From Methanobacteriota archaeon (GTDB lineage Archaea > Thermoplasmatota > Poseidoniia > Poseidoniales > Poseidoniaceae): a DNA stretch of 45,617 nucleotides. Numbering within the stretch: position 1 is the first letter of the stretch; the number at the start of each line of letters is the position of its first letter. Positions 1 to 9,402 of this stretch are shown piece by piece. Location: the NCBI GenBank assembly GCA_002692465.1, contig NZKH01000005.1:21361-66977 (forward strand), written 5' to 3'. A program made the translations under genes and the position numbers. The notes beneath the pieces are model-generated. The model saw only the letters and a program-made list of their open reading frames with translations. It ran no database searches and was not told the origin of the DNA.

Positions 1-87
1 CAAGAAGTCAGAGATATTAGAATGATAGTTAGAGGGCTTTCAGTTGGATTAGATAAAAGTTTAATTGATGCTCACATAGGTGCCTGA
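1..87 (+). CDS. atpC: A/V-type ATP synthase subunit C, 3' end only
   Basis: Only the last 28 codons are present; the gene starts outside the window. The visible tail reads EVRDIRMIVRGLSVGLDK, which matches the C-terminal 'N(I/L)R.I.RG' helix typical of archaeal V-type subunit C (central-stalk d-like subunit linking the rotor to the c-ring). The stop TGA overlaps the Shine-Dalgarno GAGGTG (86-91) of the next gene, subunit F, so the two are translationally adjacent. Identity rests on this short tail plus the operon order C-F-A-B-D, which is the usual archaeal order. Confidence 0.8.
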   Translation, partial: QEVRDIRMIVRGLSVGLDKSLIDAHIGA

Positions 88-96
88 GGTGAAAAA

Positions 97-396
97 ATGG
101 AAATTGCTGTTGTAGGAAGTTCTGACTTTACACTAGGGTTCCAGCTTGCTGGAATTAATCGCCTATATAATTCAGAATCTGTAGAAGAAAGTGCAGAACA
201 TTTGAAAGAATTACTAAATGATAAAAGTGTTGGTATTGTTGTAGTAAATTCTGAATTATTAACCCAATTACCAGAGCGTCTTCGTGTACGCCTGAGTAAT
301 AGTATTACTCCCACCGTATTAGGTATTGGTACGGAGGAAGACAACACATTAAGAGAATCAATACGAAAAGCAATCGGAGTCGATTTGTGGAAATAA
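97..396 (+). CDS. atpF: A/V-type ATP synthase subunit F
   Basis: A 99-residue soluble protein of the size expected for archaeal AtpF, the small central-stalk subunit on the rotor. It begins MEIAVVGSSDFTLGFQLAGI, matching the family's N-terminal Rossmann-like strand and 'D...GF.LAG' signature; the middle (GIVVVNSELLTQLPERLR) matches the 'I.I.ebl...l...l' region. ATG at 97 lies 5 nt after GAGGTG (86-91). It sits between subunit C and catalytic subunit A. No oddities seen. Confidence 0.93.
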   Translation: MEIAVVGSSDFTLGFQLAGINRLYNSESVEESAEHLKELLNDKSVGIVVVNSELLTQLPERLRVRLSNSITPTVLGIGTEEDNTLRESIRKAIGVDLWK

Positions 397-417
397 TAAA
401 AAAAGGAAGTGGAAAAA

Positions 418-2160
418 ATGAGTAAGAAAGGACAAATTTACCGTATATCGGGACCTGTAGTAACTGCAATAGGAATAAAAGCAGCAATGTTTGATGTTGT
501 TAGAGTAGGTGATGAAGGTTTAATGGGAGAAGTAATTGAATTACATGGTGACAAATGTGTTATCCAAGTATATGAAGAAACCAGTGGAATAAGGCCTGGT
601 GAGCCTGTAATTAATACAGGTGAAACATTATCTGTTGCACTTGGACCAGGTTTACTTACCCAAATTTATGATGGAATTCAGAGACCCCTAGAAGACCTAG
701 AAGAAAAAATGGGTGTTTTCATTACAAGAGGTGTCGATGCTGATGGAATCGTAATGGATAAAAAATGGACATTCAACCCAACTGTAAAAGTTGGCGATGT
801 AGTTAAACCTGGATCTGTCATTGGAACAGTTCAAGAAACTGAGACAATAGAACACAGAATTATGGTTCCACCCAATAAAGAAGGAACTGTTAAAGACATA
901 AAACAAGGAGATTTTAATGTTACAGAAACAGTTTGTACATTAGACGATGGTACAGAACTGCAAATGATGCAAAAATGGCCTGTAAGAACTCCAAGACCAT
1001 TTTTACAAAAATATGCACCAGATACTCCGTTAGTTACTGGTCAAAGAATCCTTGATTTCTTATTCCCTCTTGCTAAAGGTGGAACTTCTGGAATTCCTGG
1101 GCCATTTGGTTCTGGAAAAACAGTTACACAACAACAATTAGCAAAATGGTCCGATGCACAAATCGTAGTATACATTGGATGTGGTGAAAGAGGAAATGAA
1201 ATGACTGAAGTTCTTTCAGAATTCCCTCATTTGATTGACCCAAATACCGAAAAACCATTGATGAATCGTACGGTTATGATTGCAAACACATCAAACATGC
1301 CAGTAGCTGCACGTGAAGCATCAGTATATACTGGAATTACAATTGCTGAATATTTCAGAGACATGGGTTATGATGTTGCTTTAATGGCTGATTCTACAAG
1401 TAGATGGGCAGAAGCAATGCGTGAAATTTCATCAAGGCTAGAAGAAATGCCTGGAGAAGAAGGTTATCCTGCTTATCTATCTAGCAGGCTTGCAGAATTC
1501 TACGAAAGAGCTGGTCGTGTTGAAACAATGTCTGGTGATGATGGTTCAGTTACTGTAATTGGTGCTGTTTCCCCTCCAGGTGGTGACATTTCTGAACCTG
1601 TTTCTCAAGGTACTTTAAGAATTGTAAAAGTGTTTTGGGGATTAGATGCTGGTCTAGCTAGGCAAAGGCATTTCCCATCAATTAATTGGTTAAATTCATA
1701 CAGTTTATACCCAGCATCATTAGATCAATGGTATAGAGATAACATTGCACCAGACTTCCCTGAAAAGAGAACTGAGATTTCAAGTCTGCTACAAGTAGAA
1801 TCAGAATTACAAGAAATCGTTCAACTTGTAGGTTCTGATGCTCTTCCAGTAGATCAACAATTAACCCTTGAAGTGGCTAGAATGATTAGGGAATATTTCT
1901 TGCAACAAAACGCATTCCACGATGTAGATACATTCTCATCTCTAGAACAACAATATAAAATGACTTTAGCAATTTTAAGTTTCCAAGATGAAGCAAAGAA
2001 GGCTATTGCAGCAGGTGCAGCACTTGAAGATGTAGTTAATGTTGAAAGTCGAACAAATTTAATGCGTGCTAGATTTGAACCAGGTTACTTAGAAAAAATA
2101 GATAAATTAGTAGACGAAATGAAAAAAGAAATAAATTCTGCTGTGGAGGCTGAAAACTAA
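418..2160 (+). CDS. atpA: A/V-type ATP synthase catalytic subunit A
   Basis: Catalytic nucleotide-binding subunit of the membrane A1Ao ATP synthase; about 580 residues, normal for the family. The P-loop GPFGSGKTV is intact and uninterrupted: the site where some archaea (e.g. Thermoplasma, Pyrococcus) carry an intein has none. Other hallmarks are the bulge region with [40 protein letters not shown], and [14 protein letters not shown]. An in-frame GTG at 409 could start three residues earlier (MEKMSKK), but ATG 418 sits 5 nt after the purine-rich AAGTGG, the spacing seen elsewhere in this operon, so I chose 418. It works as an A3B3 hexamer with the next gene. Confidence 0.97.
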   Translation: MSKKGQIYRISGPVVTAIGIKAAMFDVVRVGDEGLMGEVIELHGDKCVIQVYEETSGIRPGEPVINTGETLSVALGPGLLTQIYDGIQRPLEDLEEKMGVFITRGVDADGIVMDKKWTFNPTVKVGDVVKPGSVIGTVQETETIEHRIMVPPNKEGTVKDIKQGDFNVTETVCTLDDGTELQMMQKWPVRTPRPFLQKYAPDTPLVTGQRILDFLFPLAKGGTSGIPGPFGSGKTVTQQQLAKWSDAQIVVYIGCGERGNEMTEVLSEFPHLIDPNTEKPLMNRTVMIANTSNMPVAAREASVYTGITIAEYFRDMGYDVALMADSTSRWAEAMREISSRLEEMPGEEGYPAYLSSRLAEFYERAGRVETMSGDDGSVTVIGAVSPPGGDISEPVSQGTLRIVKVFWGLDAGLARQRHFPSINWLNSYSLYPASLDQWYRDNIAPDFPEKRTEISSLLQVESELQEIVQLVGSDALPVDQQLTLEVARMIREYFLQQNAFHDVDTFSSLEQQYKMTLAILSFQDEAKKAIAAGAALEDVVNVESRTNLMRARFEPGYLEKIDKLVDEMKKEINSAVEAEN

Positions 2161-2173
2161 AGAGGTGTTTAAA

Positions 2174-3553
2174 ATGACAGAAAAAGAATATCGTACAATT
2201 ACAGACGTTAAAGGACCACTTGTGTTCTTAAATAAGACTGAACCAGTATCATTTGGTGAAATTGTTTCACTAAGGCTATCAGATGGAAGTACAAAGAATG
2301 GACAAGTTCTAGATACTAGTGACGAAATGGTGGTCGTTCAGGTTTTCGAAGGCACTGCTGGAGTAGACTTAGATACAGGAATTAGATTTATGGGGGATGT
2401 TTTCAAATTACCCGTAAGTAAAGACTTAGTTGGAAGAATTTTAACTGGTGCTGGAAAACCAAGAGATGGTGGTCCAGATATTGTTGCTGAACATAATGCT
2501 GATATTATTGGTGCTGCAATTAACCCATACAGTAGAAGAAGCCCTGAAGAATTCATTCAAACGGGAGTTAGTGCAATTGATTCTTGTACATCATTAGTTA
2601 GGGGACAAAAATTACCAATTTTTAGTGCATCAGGTTTACCACATAATGACATTGCTTTACAAATTGCTAGACAAGCAAAATTAAAAGATAGTGATGAAGA
2701 TTTCGTTGTGGTATTCTGTGCAATGGGAATTACTGCAGAAGAATATAATTTCTTTAGATATGATTTAGAAAGAACAGGAGCATTAGAAAATGCGGTATTA
2801 TTTGTAAACCTTGCTGACGATCCTGCTGTTGAAAGATTAATTACTCCAAGATTAGCACTTACTGCAGCAGAATATCTTGCATTTGAGCACGATTACCACG
2901 TACTGGTTATTTATACAGATATGACAAATTATTGTGAATCTCTAAGACAAATTGGTGCAGCTAGAGAAGAAGTACCTGGTAGACGGGGATATCCTGGATA
3001 TATGTATACAGATTTAGCAATGCTTTACGAACGTGCTGGAATTGTTAAAGGAAAAGAAGGTAGTATTACTCAATTCCCAATCTTGACTATGCCAGGTGAT
3101 GACATTACACACCCAATTCCTGACCTTTCGGGATATATTACAGAAGGTCAAATTGTTATTTCGAGAGAATTACACCAAAAGGGAATTTATCCACCAATTA
3201 ATGTACTTCCATCATTATCAAGATTAATGAATGCTGGTATTGGTCCAAATAAAACTAGAGAAGATCATAAATCTGTTTCTGATCAACTTTATGCTGCTTA
3301 TGCTCAAGGAAGAGAATTAAGAGGTTTAGTAGCAATTGTGGGAGAAGATGCACTAAATGAACGTGATTTACAAATGCTAAAATTTGCAGATTTATTTGAA
3401 AATAAGTTCCTAAGACAAAGTAGAGATGAAGACCGTTCAATTGAAGGCACATTGGATTTAGCTTGGGAATTATTATCTTCAATAAATACAAAATATTTGG
3501 TAAGATTAGATCAAAAATGGATTGATAAATATCATCCTACAGAAAAAAAATAA
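2174..3553 (+). CDS. atpB: A/V-type ATP synthase regulatory subunit B
   Basis: Non-catalytic B subunit of the A1 hexamer, about 459 residues. Recognised from REYRTI-type N-terminus ([16 protein letters not shown]), [32 protein letters not shown] (the degenerate P-loop replacement typical of B), [17 protein letters not shown], and [35 protein letters not shown] split across the conserved central region. An in-frame GTG at 2165 is possible, but ATG 2174 is 6 nt after GAGGTG (2162-2167). Only 13 nt separate it from atpA, consistent with one operon. Confidence 0.97.
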   Translation: MTEKEYRTITDVKGPLVFLNKTEPVSFGEIVSLRLSDGSTKNGQVLDTSDEMVVVQVFEGTAGVDLDTGIRFMGDVFKLPVSKDLVGRILTGAGKPRDGGPDIVAEHNADIIGAAINPYSRRSPEEFIQTGVSAIDSCTSLVRGQKLPIFSASGLPHNDIALQIARQAKLKDSDEDFVVVFCAMGITAEEYNFFRYDLERTGALENAVLFVNLADDPAVERLITPRLALTAAEYLAFEHDYHVLVIYTDMTNYCESLRQIGAAREEVPGRRGYPGYMYTDLAMLYERAGIVKGKEGSITQFPILTMPGDDITHPIPDLSGYITEGQIVISRELHQKGIYPPINVLPSLSRLMNAGIGPNKTREDHKSVSDQLYAAYAQGRELRGLVAIVGEDALNERDLQMLKFADLFENKFLRQSRDEDRSIEGTLDLAWELLSSINTKYLVRLDQKWIDKYHPTEKK

Positions 3554-3571
3554 TCAAAAAAAGGTGATTTT

Positions 3572-4189
3572 GTGGCTTTAGACATTAAACCAACTCGTTC
3601 AGAACTAATAAATCTGAAAAGAAGAATCAAACAGACACAAAATGGATATAAATTACTGAAAATGAAAAGAGATGGGCTTTTCCACGAATTTAGAACTCTA
3701 CTTTCGGAAATGATTGAAGCAAAACAAGAGCTTTCAGGAACTTATCAACTTGCTCTACAAAGAATAAATCTTGCTAGTGCTGTTGAAGGTGGTTTGGCAG
3801 TAAAAAGTGCAGCATTAGCCAGTTCAACTCATCCAGAAGTTACTGTTCAAAGGCGTAATATAATGGGAGTTGTAGTTCCCTCTGTAGAAGGTATCAATCT
3901 TAGAGTTGATATGGAAAAAAGAGGAATAGGACTCATAGGATCAAGCCCCTATATTGATGAAGCTGCAGATTCATATGGAAAATTAATTGAAAAAATTGTT
4001 AAAGCAGCAGAGATGGAAGCGACATTGAAAAGATTACTGGCTGAAATAGAATCTACCAAACGTAGAGTTAACGCTTTAGAATTCAAAGTAATTCCTGAAA
4101 TGGAAGAAGCGAGAGATTTTATTCAATTACGTCTTGAAGAAATGGAACGTGAAGAAACTTTTAGATTAAAGCGTTTCAAAAATAAATAA
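3572..4189 (+). CDS. atpD: A/V-type ATP synthase subunit D
   Basis: Central-stalk coiled-coil subunit D (gamma-like rotor shaft), 205 residues. The N-terminus IKPTRSELINLKRRIKQTQ followed by GYKLLKMKRDGL is the classic subunit D start, and the C-terminal TKRRVNALEFKVIPEM matches the family's 'RRVNALE...P.l' motif. It starts with GTG at 3572, 5 nt after AAGGTG (3561-3566). It is the last gene of the visible ATP synthase operon; a 54-bp gap follows before the next gene. Confidence 0.96.
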   Translation: MALDIKPTRSELINLKRRIKQTQNGYKLLKMKRDGLFHEFRTLLSEMIEAKQELSGTYQLALQRINLASAVEGGLAVKSAALASSTHPEVTVQRRNIMGVVVPSVEGINLRVDMEKRGIGLIGSSPYIDEAADSYGKLIEKIVKAAEMEATLKRLLAEIESTKRRVNALEFKVIPEMEEARDFIQLRLEEMEREETFRLKRFKNK

Positions 4190-4243
4190 TCCGTATAAAT
4201 GAACCTTATACCGTCCAAACATTTCGGATGATTGGGTGAGACG

Positions 4244-6739
4244 ATGGACAACGAAGAAAATAGTGATGTTTTGCCCTTAAAAGCACATAAAGTTAGATGG
4301 AATCAAAAAGAGTTACTTGGAAGAATAGTTTCGAGACATTTTAATTTGTACGAATCTTTAGGCGGTATTTGGCCATCTTGGGTAGTGGAGCCTATTGATG
4401 ACAAAGATGTTTCAAAGACTTTAGAAGAACTGAATTTACATCTTAAAAAATTAGATTGGATGGCAAAGTTATACCCTGAAAAACCGTATGTAATTAAAAT
4501 TTTACCAATACCAAGAGGTATGTTCATTCTCGGTAAAAAACAATTATTTATTTTTTGGGCACTAGGGTTTTTATCAGTTTTAGGAATGGGAGTACAATGG
4601 ATTGCTGGACATCAAAAAGATTCTTCTATTTTTGATTTAAACATCATTTTAGATTCGCTATTATTTTATGCAATCCCACTAATTGGCATCTTATTTATTG
4701 CAAATATAGTTCAGATATACCTAGCCAAACGTAATAATATAAGAATTGGAAATATGATTCCAATATTATTTCCAATACCCTTACCAATATGGCCATTTGG
4801 TTTGATTGCAATACCTACCCACCCTAGAATGGATTCTATTTGTTGGCCAAATACAAAGAAAATGATTGCAGTTTGTATTAGCGGGCCTGCAATAATGATT
4901 ATTTCTGGAGCTTTATTACTAACAATGGGTATTATTTTATCACCAGATTCAATTACGGGGCTGAATTCATTACCCCTTAAAGCAAACCCACCTCTACTAA
5001 TTGAACTTATATTTTCATTAACATCTAGTCAGTTTTCAGAAAGTTTAGGGTTGTATTGGCTTCACCCCATAGGGCTTGCGGGAATGGCATTAACATTAAT
5101 TGGGTGGATTAATTTATTACCATTGCCAACACTTGCTGGAGGAAGAATCCTTGCTGGTTTAATCGGTTTAGAAGAAATGGCTAAAGCAAGTACACAAATT
5201 GCATTAATGGCATTAATTGTTGTATTTGGTGTATCATATGGGTTCCTTGAGGGAAATTCTCTTTGGACATTCATAGTAATTGGTGGTTTTATGACTTTAT
5301 TTTTACATGGTACTGATCAAAGACTTCCAATAATTCTTGATGAGTCTAAAAAAATAGATGATGGGGCAATGAAAAATTTTGCATCATTTTTTGTCATTCT
5401 ACTTTTACTATTATTGCCTGCGAAAATGCCATTAGAACCAATAGAGGATTGGGATTCAGAAATTGAAATCCAATTAAACTCACAATATTATTTTGATGAA
5501 AATAATGAAATCATATTGACGATTACGAATCCTTCTCTAATTAACAAAGAACTCATGCTAAATTTTTGGTTAGAAACTACACAAAACATTACATTTGAGA
5601 TTTCATGTTTACATAACCACATTATTGAGGTATGCGAGAAAATTACAATTAAACCCCTTAGCACTATAGAAATAAAGATTTCTTCAAACAAAGACGTTAA
5701 ACCAAATCAAAGTATCGATGCAATATTATTAATTGAGAATCTGGGTTTAAAAGAATATCACCATATGACATTAATCCCTAATCAGCAAATATTTACGACA
5801 TCAGCAAGATGGGAATCAAACAATAACATTATTTCTCCAGAACTTTGCACTACAATAAATAATACAATTGATGAAGTGGAAATTCACTCATCTCCTTTTT
5901 GGGAACTCAATTTAATCGACGAAATTTTAAATTATGGAGACACAAGAGTTTGTGTTTTAGGAAATGCAGGTTTTCTTTTATCAAATACTGAAAATATAAA
6001 AACACCGTCAATATATTACAATATTAACAATACTACATACTCAATTAACTTACTTCCTCCAATAAATTCGAAATTAATACTTTCACCATCTAATGGTATA
6101 AATTTTACAAATAATTTTACAAATATTAGTCCCTTTGAGCCTGGTAAAGAATTAGAGATATCAAATCAAAATGAATTACTATGTTCAAACAACACTGCTC
6201 ATCCACTAATGAGCAGTTCTGAACAAATTTTTTGGAATGCAACTTCTTCAACTTCAAGAAAAATATTGCCAGCAGAAATAAACAAAACATTATTAATTGA
6301 ACTCCCAAAAAAGGGTAATTTAATTGAATGTAATCGAAATAACCCTTTTGAATCAGGATTTTATTCCATTAAAGAAGGGCCCCTAATTTTAGTTAATGGG
6401 ACTGACTCAAAAATTGCATGGGGTAATACCCCATTATGGGAATTAAGTGAGTGTAATAATTGCTCATATGAAGATTTAAATGGATTTATTAATTTTTCAA
6501 TGTTTGGGCCAAATGATGACTTTTCAGTCTCTACTAGATTTCATGGGGATGTTGTTCCATGGAAAATAACCCTTGATGAAGAAAATTTAACATCAACTAC
6601 TTTAATCACTTCAAATAATGAAATTGATGTTTCAATCTCGTGGGAAATGGTGGGTTTAGATGTGTTCCTAATGGCTTGGTTAGATTACAATTCAGATACT
6701 CTTGAAATTCATTTAGCTGCTTGGTCTGGTGTAATATAA
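4244..6739 (+). CDS. Site-2-protease-like multi-pass membrane protein lacking catalytic motifs, with large ectodomain
   Basis: An 831-residue protein. Residues 1-90 are a soluble N-domain; about 95-390 hold some seven hydrophobic segments; after the last one (near 385-400) comes a roughly 430-residue Asn/Thr/Ser-rich domain, probably outside the cell, with many N-x-S/T sites. The membrane part resembles EGY-type site-2 proteases (M50): a buried helix followed by YLAKRNNIRI, then WPFGLIAIPT, a SGPAIMIISG segment, and HPIGLAG...INLLPLPTLAGGR. The HExxH slot reads NIVQI (154-158) and the LDGGH slot reads LAGGR (297-301), so zinc ligands and the catalytic Glu are gone. It is probably a pseudoprotease; ligand and role are unknown. 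ATG 4244 follows GGTGAG; a TTG at 4232 is less likely. The stop overlaps the panE start (TAATG). Confidence 0.7.
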   Translation: MDNEENSDVLPLKAHKVRWNQKELLGRIVSRHFNLYESLGGIWPSWVVEPIDDKDVSKTLEELNLHLKKLDWMAKLYPEKPYVIKILPIPRGMFILGKKQLFIFWALGFLSVLGMGVQWIAGHQKDSSIFDLNIILDSLLFYAIPLIGILFIANIVQIYLAKRNNIRIGNMIPILFPIPLPIWPFGLIAIPTHPRMDSICWPNTKKMIAVCISGPAIMIISGALLLTMGIILSPDSITGLNSLPLKANPPLLIELIFSLTSSQFSESLGLYWLHPIGLAGMALTLIGWINLLPLPTLAGGRILAGLIGLEEMAKASTQIALMALIVVFGVSYGFLEGNSLWTFIVIGGFMTLFLHGTDQRLPIILDESKKIDDGAMKNFASFFVILLLLLLPAKMPLEPIEDWDSEIEIQLNSQYYFDENNEIILTITNPSLINKELMLNFWLETTQNITFEISCLHNHIIEVCEKITIKPLSTIEIKISSNKDVKPNQSIDAILLIENLGLKEYHHMTLIPNQQIFTTSARWESNNNIISPELCTTINNTIDEVEIHSSPFWELNLIDEILNYGDTRVCVLGNAGFLLSNTENIKTPSIYYNINNTTYSINLLPPINSKLILSPSNGINFTNNFTNISPFEPGKELEISNQNELLCSNNTAHPLMSSSEQIFWNATSSTSRKILPAEINKTLLIELPKKGNLIECNRNNPFESGFYSIKEGPLILVNGTDSKIAWGNTPLWELSECNNCSYEDLNGFINFSMFGPNDDFSVSTRFHGDVVPWKITLDEENLTSTTLITSNNEIDVSISWEMVGLDVFLMAWLDYNSDTLEIHLAAWSGVI

Positions 6740-7701
6740 TGAAAATTGGGGTTATTGGAATTGGATCCATAGGTGGCTTAATTGCAGGTTCAATAGCAAA
6801 TAATGAAGAGCACCAACTAATTTTATTTACTAATTCTGAGATTCAAAAATTTGAGTTAGTCACAAATGGTTTGACTTTAAATATTTTAGAAAAGAATCAA
6901 AAAATAAATATTGATCCCGAACAATTTAGAATTTATTCAAAAAATGAAAAAATAGATTCAGAATGGGAAAACTCATGTGATTTGATCTTAATTTGTACAA
7001 AGTCGTTTTCTACATTAGAAGCAGCAAATATTTCAAAAAAGTTAATTTCGAATAACGGCTTTTGTATTAGTATTCAAAATGGCATTGGAAATGAAAACAT
7101 CATTTCGTCAGTTTTGGGTTTTGAATCTGTATTAGGAGGAATCATCACACATGGTGCAAATAAAGAAAATTCTACTACAATTAATTGGGCAGGACAGGGC
7201 GAAATTATCATTGGAAAAATGCCATTAACAAAAATAAAAAATAAGACATTAGATGAAGTTACAAAATTATTAGACGATGCTGGATTAAATGCTTCTAATG
7301 TTCAAGACATTCGATCAAAACTTTGGACTAAATTATCTATAAATGCTGCAGTAAATCCACTAGCGGCAATTTGTGGAGTGAAAAATGGAGAATTACTTAC
7401 TCCCCAATTATTCAATTGTGCATCTTCAGTAATGTTTGAGGTATTAAATGTTGCAAGAGAGAGTGGGATTGATGTTCCAGATAATTTTGAAATGGTAGAT
7501 TTATTAACACAGATATTAACATCAACTAAAGAAAATAAATGTAGCATGTTACAAGATGTAATGAAAGGTAAAAGAACAGAAATAAATTCCATTTGTGGTG
7601 AAGTCATTAAAAAAGCAGAACAACTAGGAATTCCAACACCAATTAATTCTACATTAATGGCAATTATTTCAGAAATTTCAATTTCACATATTAATGATTA
7701 A
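6739..7701 (+). CDS. panE: 2-dehydropantoate 2-reductase (ketopantoate reductase)
   Basis: NADPH-dependent reduction of ketopantoate to pantoate, a step in coenzyme A synthesis; soluble, 320 residues. The Rossmann motif GVIGIGSIGG is at residues 4-13; ICTKSF with the conserved Lys at about 88; the catalytic Lys lies in KLWTKLSINAAVNPLAA (about K198), and the substrate-binding Glu in KRTEINSICG (about E281), both as in E. coli PanE. ATG 6739 overlaps the preceding stop by one base, implying translational coupling with the membrane protein upstream, though no functional link is obvious. Its 3' end overlaps the convergent nadB by 11 bp. Confidence 0.9.
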   Translation: MKIGVIGIGSIGGLIAGSIANNEEHQLILFTNSEIQKFELVTNGLTLNILEKNQKINIDPEQFRIYSKNEKIDSEWENSCDLILICTKSFSTLEAANISKKLISNNGFCISIQNGIGNENIISSVLGFESVLGGIITHGANKENSTTINWAGQGEIIIGKMPLTKIKNKTLDEVTKLLDDAGLNASNVQDIRSKLWTKLSINAAVNPLAAICGVKNGELLTPQLFNCASSVMFEVLNVARESGIDVPDNFEMVDLLTQILTSTKENKCSMLQDVMKGKRTEINSICGEVIKKAEQLGIPTPINSTLMAIISEISISHIND

Positions 7702-9301
7702 AATTATCTTCATTATAGTGTAAACCAATATTCTTGATTCTATTTAATGCTGAATTAATAATAATAAGAGATATTTGAACCATATTTCTTAACTCTATTA
7801 AAGACCTTGTCGGAACACTAGATAACCAAACCATGTTTACTTCTTTTTCAATTAAATTAACTCTTCTTAAAGCTCGATTTAAACGTTTATTTGAACGAAC
7901 AACCCCTACATCTCTTGTCATTGTCATTTTCAGTGTTTTCAAATCATCAATTAAGGAATAATGTTCTACCAAATTTTCTAAACCGTCTGCCCTCCAATCT
8001 GGAAGTTCATTTGTAGTTTCAACATTATATTTTGAAATGTTTTCATTTAAACTCAAAGATGCTCTAGAAGAATAAACTACTGCTTCAAGAAGGCTATTCG
8101 ATGCTAAACGGTTTGCACCATGCATTCCGGTACAAGCCACTTCACCAATTGCATACAAATTATTAATCACATTTCCATTTGATTTGTTAATTACCTGGCC
8201 TAATCGATTAACCGAAATTCCTCCCACAAAATAATGGGCTGCTGGAACAACTGGAATGGGGTCTACCCCTAAAGTAATGCCATACTTTAACAAAAAATCA
8301 TTAATTGTAGGGAACCTTTTTTGTAATTCTATTTTATCTAGGTGTTCAGTAATTAACAAAACATAATCTTCACCTGAAAAATTTAATTCCTGATCAATTG
8401 CCCTTGCCAAAATATCCCTAGTAGCTAATGAACCTAAATCAGAATATTTCTTTGTAAATGAAAACTCTTCGGGATTCTTAATATCATCTTGATCTTTCCA
8501 ATCTTTAAACTCTATAGAAGTCATCAATACTCCTCCAAAACCTCTTACTGCTTCACTAATTAAAAACGGCCTATCACTATTTACTGCTGCAGATGTAGGA
8601 TGAAACTGTACAAATTCCATATCTCTCAATTCTGCACCTGCCCTATTTGCCATTGCCATTCCATCGGCAGTAGATACACTAGGATTTGTTGTTCTAGAAA
8701 ATAATTGGCCACCTCCACCTGTTGCTAAAATAACTGCATCAGCAGAAAATGTTTCTACAACTTCTTTTTCTATATCGTAAACCCATAAACCAATAATTTT
8801 TTTATCTACCGAATTTCTATCTTCAAGTATTAAATCCAAGGCTAAGTGATTAGATAAAAGTTCAATTCTCGGATGATTAATAGCCTTAGACAATAGTGCT
8901 GTTTCAATTTCTTTACCTGTCGAATCTTTAGAATGTAAGATTATTTTTTGAGAATGCCCGCCTTCCTTTATTAAATCATAATTTCCTTCTACATCAGTTT
9001 GAAAATTAACACCAATATTAATTAAGTCTCTAATTCTATCTCCAGCTTCATCAACGACCTCTCTAACTACTTTTTCATCACAATAACCGTCTCCTGCATC
9101 AAGTGTATCCTTGATATGTATTTCTTTACCTTCTGAATTAGTTTTATCTAAAATTCCTGCAATACCTCCTTGAGCATAATTAGTACTAGATTCTTCTAAA
9201 CTTTGTTTGGTTATTACACAAACATCCCAACCCGCATCAGCACAATTTAAAGCGGCAAATAATCCTGCAATTCCGCTACCAGCCAGAACAACTTTGGGCA
9301 T
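7691..9301 (-). CDS. nadB: L-aspartate oxidase
   Basis: FAD-dependent oxidation of L-aspartate to iminoaspartate, the first step of de novo NAD synthesis. About 536 residues. The FAD dinucleotide motif VVLAGSGIAGLFAALNCADAG is at the N-terminus; SSTNYAQGGIAG, ATGGGGQLFSRTTNP, ELRDMEFVQFHPT, and GEVACTGMHGANRLASNSLLEAVV follow in the order of NadB and the succinate dehydrogenase flavoprotein family. The NadB-type short C-terminal helical domain ends in RNMVQISLIIINSAL, without the longer SdhA tail. ATG 9301 leaves one residue plus the first strand; an upstream extension to 9352 is possible but adds no conserved residues. There is no Shine-Dalgarno; an AATTATAG box about 27 bp upstream suggests a leaderless message. 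nadA and nadC are not in the window. Confidence 0.92.
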   Translation of the reverse strand: MPKVVLAGSGIAGLFAALNCADAGWDVCVITKQSLEESSTNYAQGGIAGILDKTNSEGKEIHIKDTLDAGDGYCDEKVVREVVDEAGDRIRDLINIGVNFQTDVEGNYDLIKEGGHSQKIILHSKDSTGKEIETALLSKAINHPRIELLSNHLALDLILEDRNSVDKKIIGLWVYDIEKEVVETFSADAVILATGGGGQLFSRTTNPSVSTADGMAMANRAGAELRDMEFVQFHPTSAAVNSDRPFLISEAVRGFGGVLMTSIEFKDWKDQDDIKNPEEFSFTKKYSDLGSLATRDILARAIDQELNFSGEDYVLLITEHLDKIELQKRFPTINDFLLKYGITLGVDPIPVVPAAHYFVGGISVNRLGQVINKSNGNVINNLYAIGEVACTGMHGANRLASNSLLEAVVYSSRASLSLNENISKYNVETTNELPDWRADGLENLVEHYSLIDDLKTLKMTMTRDVGVVRSNKRLNRALRRVNLIEKEVNMVWLSSVPTRSLIELRNMVQISLIIINSALNRIKNIGLHYNEDNFNH

Positions 9302-9324
9302 GTTTTCGTTTAGGCGACTGAGTT

Positions 9325-9332
9325 CTATAATT
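9325..9332 (-). promoter_or_regulatory. Putative TATA box for nadB (leaderless)
   Basis: On the minus strand the box reads AATTATAG, centred about 27 bp before the nadB ATG at 9301. Archaeal TATA boxes sit about 25-27 bp before the transcription start, so the transcript would begin at or next to the start codon, in keeping with the absence of a Shine-Dalgarno sequence. Inferred by spacing only. Confidence 0.35.
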
Positions 9333-9402
9333 GAACGTTTTCTTAATATCAAAATTAAAAATCTTCCGATATTGCTATTTGGGTACAGTCATCACTCGGT
9401 AC

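Noticed and set aside
1090-1130. Possible intein in ATP synthase subunit A
   Set aside because: The P-loop insertion site is continuous and the protein has normal length.
4303-4527. Open frames antisense to real genes, here and widely elsewhere
   Set aside because: They lie opposite well-supported genes, lack ribosome binding sites and family motifs, and are expected in AT-rich DNA.
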